From positions 1 to 5,930 of the forward strand of contig JAFZRG010000156.1 in the NCBI GenBank assembly GCA_017619985.1: 5,930 nucleotides of DNA, in the 5' to 3' direction. This document shows positions 1 through 5,233 of the stretch, piece after piece. The DNA is from Bacillota bacterium (GTDB lineage Bacteria; Bacillota; Clostridia; Peptostreptococcales; Anaerovoracaceae). The stretch's first letter is position 1. Each line of letters begins with the position of its first letter. The notes below the pieces were generated by a model. That model did not search any database and had not been told where the DNA came from. It saw nothing but the letters and a program-made list of their open reading frames with translations. Both the position numbers and the translations under genes were made by a program.

Positions 1-1
1 C

Positions 2-328
2 TTCCGCCAGCCGGAAAGGCTGACTGCGCTGTACCGCAGATTCGCGGAGATCCTGCTGAAACTGAACTGCTACTATCCGATGGCTGTCTCTTTCGACAGC
101 TGCGAACACTGGGAGCTCAACCCCGAGCCCGAACGCTTCGTGGAGCAGTTGGAACAGCTCGCGCCGAACGATTTCCTCCGGGCGGTGTTCCCGGCGCAGG
201 GGGCCATGATCGATCTCGATCCCGGCGACACCTATCTGACGCTCTACGACCCGCACCTGCTGCTGCTCGACAAGCTGCAGAAACTCGCCGCTGCGGAAGG
301 CCTGTTCGTGTGGAGAGGGGAAAACTAA
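2..328 (+). CDS. C-terminal part of an unrecognised protein (5' end outside the window)
   Basis: An open frame runs from the window edge without any in-frame stop to a TAA at 326-328 and encodes 108 residues. The ATG at 80 lies in the same frame, but the reading frame upstream of it (FRQPERLTALYRRF...) looks like ordinary protein and no ribosome binding site precedes that ATG. I therefore treat this as the tail of a larger gene rather than an 82-residue protein. The visible part is soluble and acidic, with leucine-rich helices at both ends (RRFAEILLKLN and HLLLLDKLQKLAAAEG) around a short proline/glycine-rich middle (LDPGDTYLTLYDP). There is no signal peptide, membrane segment or catalytic motif that I recognise, and I assign no function. 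The next gene starts 114 bases downstream with no clear terminator between them, so read-through is possible. Confidence 0.6.
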   Translation, partial: FRQPERLTALYRRFAEILLKLNCYYPMAVSFDSCEHWELNPEPERFVEQLEQLAPNDFLRAVFPAQGAMIDLDPGDTYLTLYDPHLLLLDKLQKLAAAEGLFVWRGEN

Positions 329-406
329 GATCTTTTGCAGTGCACGCAACCTGCGCTGTCTTTTTCCTGTCTGTAATGGTGAAAGCGATAAAAATTCAAG
401 AGCTGC

Positions 407-423
407 GATCCGCAGGGCGGATC
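407..423 (+). other. 7-bp hairpin in the leader of the lipoprotein gene
   Basis: GATCCGC (407-413) and GCGGATC (417-423) are perfect inverted repeats around a 3-base loop, and the stem ends 6 bases before the ribosome binding site at 430. No T-run follows, so it is not a standard intrinsic terminator for the upstream gene. A second stem, CTGCG (403-407) with CGCAG (411-415), uses some of the same bases, so the two are mutually exclusive. A role in mRNA stability or translation is only inference. Confidence 0.35.
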
Positions 424-442
424 CATTACGGAGGAAAAAGAA

Positions 443-1168
443 ATGAGAAACGGAATGAAGAGATTTTTCGCAGGCACGCTTGCATTGATGATGGTATTCG
501 CCATGACCGGCTGCAGATCCAACGCGCAGACGCTTGGCGTGGAGGAGAAAGAGGCCATGGCCCCCATAGAGACGACGACCCCGATCGAGCATATCGACAT
601 CGAGACCGGCGGCTGGAGCGCAGCCGAGACCACGGAGCTGACCGACGGGCAGCGCAGCCTGTTCGAAAAGGCCCTGGAAGGCCTCACCGGCGTGGTATAC
701 GAGCCTGTCGCCTATCTGGGCAGCCAGGCCGAGGCAGGACTGATCTGCTTCCTGTGCAGAGCGACCGTCGTTTACCCGGACGCGCAGCCGGCCTACAAAC
801 TGGTCTACCTCTGCGAGGATACAGACGGCAACGTCAGCATCCTGGACATCGCGGACTTTGCGAATGCTGACGGCGAAGCGCTCGCGGGCGGCTGGTTCGC
901 GTCGGATGACATCGCGCTGCCTGAGGAAGTAAAGGAAGCGTACGATAAGGCGATGGAAGGCCTGGTCGGCGTCGATTACGAGCCTGTCGCGTTCCTGGAG
1001 AGCCAGGTGGTCGCAGGCATGAATTACCGCATCCTGTGCAAGTCCACGGTCGTCTATCCCGGCGCAGAGACCGGTTACGCCATCGTGACCGTCTACAGAG
1101 CCCTGGACGGCTCCGCGGAAGTGACCGACATCGCGGACGTGGCGCTCGGCGTGAGAGCGGAGAAGTAA
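443..1168 (+). CDS. Lipoprotein with two tandem cystatin-like (QVVAG-loop) domains
   Basis: The gene encodes 241 residues, starting at an ATG preceded by GGAGGA at 430-435 with 7 bases of spacing. Residues 1-24 form a lipoprotein signal: a positive start (MRNGMKR), a hydrophobic core and the lipobox MTGC with Cys24, so the mature protein should be lipid-anchored on the outer face of the membrane. A linker rich in E and T (25-57) leads to two homologous domains at about 58-140 and 151-235, offset by 93 residues. Each has a predicted helix, then YEPVA..L.SQ, a loop, a strand containing C and TVVYP, and a last strand ending DIAD. The second copy reads SQVVAGMNY (187-195), nearly the same as SQVVAGTNY in human stefin/cystatin B, and the order helix-strand-loop-strand also agrees with the cystatin fold. 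The first copy has QAEAG (95-99) and lacks one residue in the next strand. I infer a cystatin-like fold. Protease inhibition is possible but unproven, and no PW second loop is visible. The gene appears to be a single transcription unit, ended by the terminator at 1197. Confidence 0.9.
   Translation: MRNGMKRFFAGTLALMMVFAMTGCRSNAQTLGVEEKEAMAPIETTTPIEHIDIETGGWSAAETTELTDGQRSLFEKALEGLTGVVYEPVAYLGSQAEAGLICFLCRATVVYPDAQPAYKLVYLCEDTDGNVSILDIADFANADGEALAGGWFASDDIALPEEVKEAYDKAMEGLVGVDYEPVAFLESQVVAGMNYRILCKSTVVYPGAETGYAIVTVYRALDGSAEVTDIADVALGVRAEK
614..862 (+). repeat. Domain repeat copy 1 of the lipoprotein (degenerate QAEAG loop)
   Basis: This encodes residues 58-140, from WSAAETTELTD to ILDIADFA. 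It aligns with copy 2 over its whole length through the shared elements GGW, EGL.GV.YEPVA.L.SQ, TVVYP and DIAD. The DNA keeps the identical 14-mer tacgagcctgtcgc at 698-711, found again 279 bases (93 codons) later, so this is a true internal duplication. The loop is QAEAG instead of QVVAG, and one residue is missing after it. Confidence 0.8.
893..1147 (+). repeat. Domain repeat copy 2 of the lipoprotein (QVVAG loop intact)
   Basis: This encodes residues 151-235, from WFASDDIALPEEV to VTDIADVAL. It holds the canonical cystatin-type loop QVVAG at residues 188-192 followed by MNY, and the shared 14-mer tacgagcctgtcgc at 977-990. It is the better conserved copy judged against the cystatin motif. 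Confidence 0.8.
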
Positions 1169-1196
1169 GTACGCCTGCAATTGCATTGGCACATCG

Positions 1197-1226
1197 CCCC
1201 GGAGGGTCAACCTCTCCGGGGTTTTT
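1197..1226 (+). terminator. Intrinsic terminator of the lipoprotein gene
   Basis: CCCCGGAGGG pairs with CCTCTCCGGGG in a 10-bp stem (one G-T wobble) around the loop TCAAC, and five T residues (1222-1226) follow at once. It lies 28 bases after the stop codon of the lipoprotein gene and separates it from the promoter of the ATPase gene. The palindrome TGCAATTGCA at 1176-1185 lies between the stop codon and the stem. Confidence 0.92.
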
Positions 1227-1246
1227 GAATGCGGCGAAAAGATTTT

Positions 1247-1262
1247 ACGAAATCGATTAAGT
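1247..1262 (+). promoter_or_regulatory. LacI-family operator copy 1, upstream of the ATPase promoter
   Basis: The 16-mer acgaaatcgattaagt is identical to the site before the lacI-type gene at 5184-5199. Its palindromic core AATCGATT (1251-1258) has the central CG typical of LacI-family operators. The site ends 6 bases before the -35 hexamer, which places its centre about 50 bases upstream of the expected transcription start. This differs from the other two copies, which overlap the start. The regulator at 5234 is the natural candidate to bind here, but that is inference. Confidence 0.8.
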
Positions 1263-1268
1263 TTTCCC

Positions 1269-1298
1269 TTGACATGCGAAAATGACGGAATATATAAT
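1269..1298 (+). promoter_or_regulatory. Sigma-A type promoter of the ATPase gene
   Basis: A perfect TTGACA (1269-1274) and a perfect TATAAT (1293-1298) are separated by 18 bases. The start of transcription is expected near 1305, giving a leader of about 64 bases before the ATG at 1369. Both hexamers match the consensus, so basal promoter strength should be considerable. Confidence 0.85.
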
Positions 1299-1340
1299 GA
1301 AAATACCCAAAGAAGCATAGTTTTTATTGTTCGGTCCGAA

Positions 1341-1368
1341 GGAGGGAAAGCCGCCAGGCTTGCAGGAT
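1341..1368 (+). promoter_or_regulatory. Distant Shine-Dalgarno plus hairpin before the ATPase start codon
   Basis: The strong sequence GGAGGG (1341-1346) lies 22 bases before the ATG at 1369, too far for direct use. Between them AAGCC (1348-1352) and GGCTT (1357-1361) can form a 5-bp stem with the loop GCCA. If this 14-base hairpin folds, the effective distance falls to 8 bases, close to the optimum. The only nearer alternative, AGGA at 1364-1367, is one base from the ATG and too close. The folding is inferred from pairing only. Confidence 0.45.
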
Positions 1369-2493
1369 ATGGCAGATCTTTTACTCAAAAACATCAAGAA
1401 GGTCTATGACAACAAGGTGACTGCCGTCGATGATTTCAATCTGGAGATCAAAGACAAGGAGTTCGTCGTGTTCGTCGGTCCGTCCGGCTGCGGAAAATCC
1501 ACGACGCTGCGCATGATCGCAGGTCTGGAGGAGATCTCGGAAGGGGAGCTGTACATCGGCGGCAATCTCGTCAACAGCGTCGCCCCGAAGGACCGCGATA
1601 TCGCCATGGTGTTCCAGAACTACGCCCTGTACCCGCACATGACGGTGTTCGAAAACATGGCGTTCGCGCTCAAGCTGCGCAAGATGTCGAAGGCGGAGAT
1701 CACCCGGAAGGTGAACGAGGCGGCTGAGATCCTCGGCATCACGGAGTACCTGGACCGCAAGCCCAAGGCCCTGTCCGGCGGTCAGCGGCAGCGCGTCGCG
1801 ATCGGCCGCGCCATCGTGCGCGAACCGAAGGTCATGCTCATGGACGAGCCTCTGTCCAACCTGGACGCCAAACTGCGCAACGAGATGCGCGCGGAGCTCA
1901 TCAAGCTGCGCCACCGCATCAACACCACCTTCATCTACGTCACGCACGATCAGACCGAGGCGATGACCCTCGGAGACCGCATCGTCATCATGAAGGACGG
2001 CTTCATCCAGCAGATCGGGACCCCGCAGGAAGTCTTCGACCATCCCTGCAACCTGTTCGTCGCGGGATTCATCGGGTCCCCGCAGATGAACTTCTTCGAC
2101 GGCGAACTGCTGAAGAGCGCTTCCGGAAGATATTCCGTGCGGATCAAAGACACGGAATTCGCCCTGACCGACGCCCAGCAGAAAGCCCTCGAAGAGAACG
2201 GGACCGAACCGCAGGCCGTCACGCTCGGCATAAGGCCGGAACACATCTCCCTGTGCGCGGCGGACGACCCGCAGCCGCACCTCGACGCCGCAGTCGACGT
2301 ATGCGAGATGATGGGGTCCTCCATGCACCTGCACGTCCGTTCGGGAGAGAAGAACGTCGTCCTCGTGCAGCGGACGATCGACCTTCCGCCTGAGAAACGT
2401 GCGGGCTTCTCGTTCGGTGACCCGGTCAGCTTCACGTTCAGCAGCAGTCTTCTGCATCTGTTCTCGGCCGAAACGGGCAAGAACCTCATATAG
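1369..2493 (+). CDS. ugpC: Sugar ABC importer ATP-binding protein, MsmK/UgpC/MalK family
   Basis: The protein has 374 residues, the usual size of this family. It is the cytoplasmic ATPase that drives CUT1-type importers of oligosaccharides or glycerol phosphate. Motifs are all intact: Walker A GPSGCGKST (37-45), Q-loop Q83, signature LSGGQRQRV (135-143), Walker B VMLMDEP (155-161), D-loop SNLDA (163-167) and switch His193 in THDQ. From about residue 240 there is the C-terminal regulatory/TOBE region characteristic of MalK-like proteins, including the family pattern GIRPEH (287-292). I chose the ATG at 1369 because MADLLLKNIKK is the usual family beginning; in-frame TTG codons at 1327 and 1360 would only add unconserved residues. 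No permease or binding-protein gene adjoins it, so it is probably a shared ATPase of the MsmK type serving importers encoded elsewhere. The operator it shares with the phosphorylase and regulator genes points to cellobiose/cellodextrin uptake, which is inference. The symbol is the usual database label, not proof of glycerol-phosphate transport. Confidence 0.95.
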   Translation: MADLLLKNIKKVYDNKVTAVDDFNLEIKDKEFVVFVGPSGCGKSTTLRMIAGLEEISEGELYIGGNLVNSVAPKDRDIAMVFQNYALYPHMTVFENMAFALKLRKMSKAEITRKVNEAAEILGITEYLDRKPKALSGGQRQRVAIGRAIVREPKVMLMDEPLSNLDAKLRNEMRAELIKLRHRINTTFIYVTHDQTEAMTLGDRIVIMKDGFIQQIGTPQEVFDHPCNLFVAGFIGSPQMNFFDGELLKSASGRYSVRIKDTEFALTDAQQKALEENGTEPQAVTLGIRPEHISLCAADDPQPHLDAAVDVCEMMGSSMHLHVRSGEKNVVLVQRTIDLPPEKRAGFSFGDPVSFTFSSSLLHLFSAETGKNLI

Positions 2494-2513
2494 AAATATA
2501 ATTGGACCGCAAC

Positions 2514-2552
2514 AAAAAGGGGCTCCGCCTGGGAAAGGCAGAGCCCCTTTTT
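2514..2552. terminator. Bidirectional intrinsic terminator between convergent genes
   Basis: GGGGCTC (2519-2525) pairs with GAGCCCC (2541-2547). After a C-A mismatch, GCCT (2527-2530) pairs with AGGC (2536-2539) around the loop GGGAA. AAAAA precedes the stem (2514-2518) and TTTTT follows it (2548-2552), so either strand yields a stem plus U-run. It lies 20 bases past the ATPase stop codon and 6 bases past the phosphorylase stop codon, and should end both transcripts. Confidence 0.93.
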
Positions 2553-2558
2553 CTGCTT

Positions 2559-4970
2559 CTAGATCGTGAGTTCGACGACGCAGACAGGATTGCCGGTCAG
2601 CGGGACCGTATTCCCTTCGACCGGCGTTCCGTCTACGACCAGGCCTTTCTTTTCGCCGCGGCGCACCGTGATCTCGTAGCGGATGCCCCTGAACAGTCTG
2701 CTTGCATGAAAACCGTCCAGAGAGTCCGGAAGGCAGGGATCCACGACGAGCCCGTCGTAGTCCGGGCGTATGCCCAGGATGCCCTGGCTCACCGCTGCGA
2801 ACGACCACGCCGCCGTGCCGGTGAGCCACGAGTTCTTGGCTTCGCCGTAGTTCGCGGCGCTGCGGCCGGCGATGGTCTGGCTGTAGCAGTAGGGTTCGGT
2901 GCGGTGGATCTCGCTCTTGTCCTCGATGTAGGCCGGCGCGTTGCGCGTGTAAAGGCCGAATGCACCGTTTCCGTCCTTTACCGCGCAGTACGCGAGCGTG
3001 ACCCACGGATTGTTGTGGCAGAACACCGAACCGTTCTCCTTGTATCCGGGCGGGTAGGAGGAGATCTCGCCCAGATAGTCGTGATACTCCGTATAGCAGG
3101 GGTTAAGTACTTCGATACCGTAGTCGTTGCCGAGAAAGCTTTCCGTCGAAGCGAGGGCGCGCTTCCCGACTTCTGTGCCGCCGATGCCGGCCATCACGCA
3201 GAATCCCTGCGGCTCTATGTAGATGCGGCCTTCGTCGTTCTCTTTGCTTCCGACCGGCCGTTCGAACGCGTCATAGGCGCGGCGGAACCATTCGCCGTCC
3301 CAGCCGTGCTTCAGCACCGCTTCTTCGATCTCTTTCACCGCTTTGCGCATCGCTTCCGCTTCTTCCGCGAGCCCGATCCTGTCGCACAAAGCGGCATATT
3401 CGCTTCCGTATTTCACGAACATGCCCGCGATAAAGACGCTCTCCGCCTTTCCGCTCTCGAAGTTGGAGCAGGTCTGGAAGCTCTCGCCCGGCGTCAGGCT
3501 GAAGCAGTTCAGATTCAGGCAGTCGTTCCAGTCGGCCCGTCCGATCAGCGGCAGCCCGTGCGGCCCGCGGTGCGTCACGGTGTAGTTCAGGCTGCGGCGC
3601 AGGTGCTCGAGCAGCGGGACTTCCGTGCCCGCCTCGTTGTTGAAAGGCGTGGGTTCGTCCAGGATCGAAAAGTCGCCGGTCTCGCGGATGTACGCGCAGG
3701 TGCAGGCCACGAGCCACAGCGGGTCATCGTTGAAGCCCGAGCCGATGTCCGCGTTGCCGCGCTTCGTCAGCGGCTGGTATTGGTGATAGGTACTGCCGTC
3801 GCTGAACTGGATGGAAGCGATGTCGAGGATGCGCTGTCTGGCGCGCTCCGGGATGAGATGCACGAACCCGAGCAGGTCCTGGCAGCTGTCGCGGAACCCC
3901 ATGCCGCGGCCGGTGCCGCTCTCGAAATACGAGGCGCTGCGGGACATGTTGAATGTCACCATGCACTGGTACTGGTTCCAGATGTTGACCATGCGGTCGA
4001 GCTTTTCGTCGCTGCTCTTTATCGCAAAGCGGGAGAGCAGGCGGGTCCAGTATTCCTTCAGATCGCGGAGTGCGGCGTCGAACTGCTCTTCCGTTTCGAA
4101 CGCGGCGAGCATCTCGTGCGCGTTCTCTTTATTGATGACCCCCGGAGCGGTAAATTTGCGGTCTGCGGGGTTTTCCGCGTAGCCCAGCCGGAACAGTAGG
4201 GTCTTCGATTCGCTCGGCGCCAGTTTGACGTTCAGCCGGAGCGCTGCGATGGGCGCCCAGCCGGAAGCTACGCTGCCGAAGGACGTGCGCTGTTCGACTG
4301 CCTGCGGGTCGTCCCATCCGCGGAAGCGGCCCAGGAACGCGTCGCGGTCGGTATCGAAGCCGTCGACCGGCGCGTTCACGGAATAGAACGCGTAGTGGTC
4401 GCGGCGTTCGCGGTATTCGGTCTTGTGGTATACGGTGCTGCCTTCGATCTCGACCTCGCCTATATTCCAGTTGCGCTGGAAATTCGTCGCGTCGTCCACG
4501 GCGTTCCAGAGGCACCATTCGGTGACGGCGTAGAGCGTCAGTTCCTTTTCTTCGCTGCTGTCGTTACGGAGGACCAGTTTCTGCACTTCCATGTCGGTAT
4601 CCAGCGGCACCATGACAGTCAGTTCGGCGGAAACTCCGTTCTTTGCCCCCTCGAACACGGAGTATCCGAGACCGTGACGGCAGCGGTAGCTGTCCAGCGG
4701 AGTTTTCGCCGGCAGGAAAGCCGGGCTCCAGACCGTATCGCCGTCGCAGAGGTAGAAGCAGCGTCCGCCGTCGTCGTGCGGCACGTTGTTGTACCGAAAG
4801 CGCGTGATCCTGCGCAGCTTCGCGTCTTTATAGAAACTGTAGCCGCCGCAGGTGTTGCTGATCAGGGAAAAGAAACCGCTGCTGCCGAGATAATTGATCC
4901 ACGGGAGCGGCGTATCCGGCCGTGTTATGACATATTCTTTCGCATTATCGTCAAAAAAACCGTACTTCAT
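2559..4970 (-). CDS. Cellobiose phosphorylase, glycoside hydrolase family 94
   Basis: The 803-residue protein is full length for GH94 cellobiose phosphorylases (about 800-820). The enzyme splits cellobiose with phosphate into alpha-glucose 1-phosphate and glucose in the cytoplasm, saving one ATP compared with hydrolysis. No signal peptide is present. The beginning MKYGFFDD, followed by EYVI, PWINYLG and FFSLISNT.GGYSFY.DA (about 12-50), and later blocks LWNA.DD.TNFQRN (154-167), YHKTEYRERR (181-190), and QYQPLTKRGNADIGSGFNDD (397-416) are family hallmarks. The beta-sandwich N-terminal domain is followed by the (alpha/alpha)6 barrel. The catalytic acid lies in GRADWNDCLN (477-486), with Asp483 the likely general acid. 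FCHNNPW (650-656) and SWLTGTAAW (714-722) belong to the phosphate/substrate pocket region. The ATG at 4970 is preceded by GAAGGGG (4986-4980) at 9 bases. The length and N-terminus favour cellobiose over cellodextrin phosphorylase. The gene is divergent from the LacI-type regulator and carries an operator on its transcription start. Confidence 0.96.
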   Translation of the reverse strand: MKYGFFDDNAKEYVITRPDTPLPWINYLGSSGFFSLISNTCGGYSFYKDAKLRRITRFRYNNVPHDDGGRCFYLCDGDTVWSPAFLPAKTPLDSYRCRHGLGYSVFEGAKNGVSAELTVMVPLDTDMEVQKLVLRNDSSEEKELTLYAVTEWCLWNAVDDATNFQRNWNIGEVEIEGSTVYHKTEYRERRDHYAFYSVNAPVDGFDTDRDAFLGRFRGWDDPQAVEQRTSFGSVASGWAPIAALRLNVKLAPSESKTLLFRLGYAENPADRKFTAPGVINKENAHEMLAAFETEEQFDAALRDLKEYWTRLLSRFAIKSSDEKLDRMVNIWNQYQCMVTFNMSRSASYFESGTGRGMGFRDSCQDLLGFVHLIPERARQRILDIASIQFSDGSTYHQYQPLTKRGNADIGSGFNDDPLWLVACTCAYIRETGDFSILDEPTPFNNEAGTEVPLLEHLRRSLNYTVTHRGPHGLPLIGRADWNDCLNLNCFSLTPGESFQTCSNFESGKAESVFIAGMFVKYGSEYAALCDRIGLAEEAEAMRKAVKEIEEAVLKHGWDGEWFRRAYDAFERPVGSKENDEGRIYIEPQGFCVMAGIGGTEVGKRALASTESFLGNDYGIEVLNPCYTEYHDYLGEISSYPPGYKENGSVFCHNNPWVTLAYCAVKDGNGAFGLYTRNAPAYIEDKSEIHRTEPYCYSQTIAGRSAANYGEAKNSWLTGTAAWSFAAVSQGILGIRPDYDGLVVDPCLPDSLDGFHASRLFRGIRYEITVRRGEKKGLVVDGTPVEGNTVPLTGNPVCVVELTI

Positions 4971-5002
4971 ATCATAAAACCCCTTCAGAATTTAAGGATA
5001 AT

Positions 5003-5018
5003 TAACTTAATCGATTAC
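5003..5018 (-). promoter_or_regulatory. LacI-family operator copy 2, on the start of the phosphorylase transcript
   Basis: Read on the minus strand the site is cgtaatcgattaagt and matches the other two operators in 14 of 16 positions. It contains a perfect 10-bp palindrome, TAATCGATTA (5008-5017). It lies immediately downstream of the -10 hexamer and covers about -2 to +14 of the expected transcript, the geometry of a roadblock or occlusion repressor. The 8-mer GATAATTA occurs on each side of it (4997-5004 and 5019-5026). Confidence 0.8.
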
Positions 5019-5022
5019 GATA

Positions 5023-5051
5023 ATTATATGTGCCCTACGGGAATTAGGCAA
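5023..5051 (-). promoter_or_regulatory. Sigma-A type promoter of the cellobiose phosphorylase gene
   Basis: On the minus strand TTGCCT (5051-5046) and a perfect TATAAT (5028-5023) are 17 bases apart. Transcription should begin near 5016, giving a leader of about 46 bases before the ATG at 4970. The weaker -35 (four of six consensus bases) contrasts with the perfect one of the ATPase gene. Confidence 0.78.
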
Positions 5052-5055
5052 GATG

Positions 5056-5140
5056 TTTTTGAATTTTCATCGAAAAAGCCTACGAAAACAGCTGCCGCGC
5101 TGAAAAATCGCGGAAAAATAAAGGCAAAAACTCGCAAAAA
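5056..5140. promoter_or_regulatory. Helically phased A/T-tracts (probable intrinsic bend) between the divergent promoters
   Basis: Runs of four or five T or A occur at 5056-5060 (T), 5064-5067 (T), 5073-5077, 5085-5088, 5103-5107, 5114-5118, 5126-5130 and 5136-5140 (A). Their centres fall close to a 10.5-base grid with one position (about 5096) empty. Such phasing is the known signature of intrinsically curved DNA. The last tract ends 6 bases before the -35 of the regulator gene, so the A-rich stretch may also act as an UP element. I see no gene in this stretch. Confidence 0.55.
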
Positions 5141-5146
5141 TAATCC

Positions 5147-5176
5147 TTGACCGCCCGAAGAAACGGGTGATATAAT
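5147..5176 (+). promoter_or_regulatory. Sigma-A type promoter of the LacI-family regulator gene
   Basis: TTGACC (5147-5152) and a perfect TATAAT (5171-5176) are 18 bases apart, and TGA directly before the -10 makes an extended -10 (TGnTATAAT). Transcription should begin near 5183. The spacer holds a small inverted repeat, CCCG (5154-5157) with CGGG (5164-5167), of unknown meaning. Confidence 0.87.
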
Positions 5177-5183
5177 GCCATTG

Positions 5184-5199
5184 ACGAAATCGATTAAGT
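5184..5199 (+). promoter_or_regulatory. LacI-family operator copy 3, on the start of the regulator transcript
   Basis: This is the same 16-mer, acgaaatcgattaagt, as at 1247-1262, with core AATCGATT at 5188-5195. It covers about +2 to +17 of the regulator's own transcript, so the simplest reading is autorepression. Its centre is 179 bases from that of the phosphorylase operator. The leader beyond it holds a weak GTAC/GTAC inverted repeat (5198-5210). Confidence 0.82.
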
Positions 5200-5233
5200 A
5201 CAAATCGTACAGAAGAAGGAAGCAACCCGGTCC

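Noticed and set aside
335..377. Possible promoter before the lipoprotein gene (TTGCAG at 335-340, TGTAAT at 372-377)
   Set aside because: The two hexamers are 31 bases apart and neither has a suitable partner at 16-18 bases, so I cannot support a promoter here.
310..870. Plus-strand open frame (186 residues) overlapping the lipoprotein gene
   Set aside because: Its product is mostly arginine-rich low-complexity sequence in a shifted frame; the lipoprotein frame has a signal peptide, an internal repeat and a good ribosome binding site.
1176..1185. Palindrome TGCAATTGCA after the lipoprotein stop codon
   Set aside because: It is a short isolated palindrome directly before a terminator with no promoter nearby; chance is sufficient.
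1327..1368. Upstream TTG starts (1327, 1360) for the ATPase gene
   Set aside because: The added residues are not part of the conserved family N-terminus. TTG 1327 lacks a ribosome binding site and TTG 1360 is 14 bases from GGAGG. The ATG at 1369 gives the family start MADLLL, although the leader arrangement leaves some doubt.
1381..3006. Long minus-strand open frame (541 residues) opposite the ATPase gene
   Set aside because: It is antisense to a gene with every ABC ATPase motif, crosses the terminator at 2514-2552, is rich in R, H and D as shadows of GC-rich genes are, and has no ribosome binding site.
2502..4199. Long plus-strand open frame (565 residues) opposite the phosphorylase gene
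   Set aside because: The opposite strand encodes a full-length GH94 enzyme with conserved motifs. The composition here is typical of a GC-rich shadow, and the frame begins inside the bidirectional terminator region.
2559..4970. Alternative GH94 assignments: cellodextrin or chitobiose phosphorylase
   Set aside because: Cellodextrin phosphorylases are much longer (close to 1000 residues). The N-terminus MKYGFFDD and the GRADWNDCLN block agree better with cellobiose phosphorylase.
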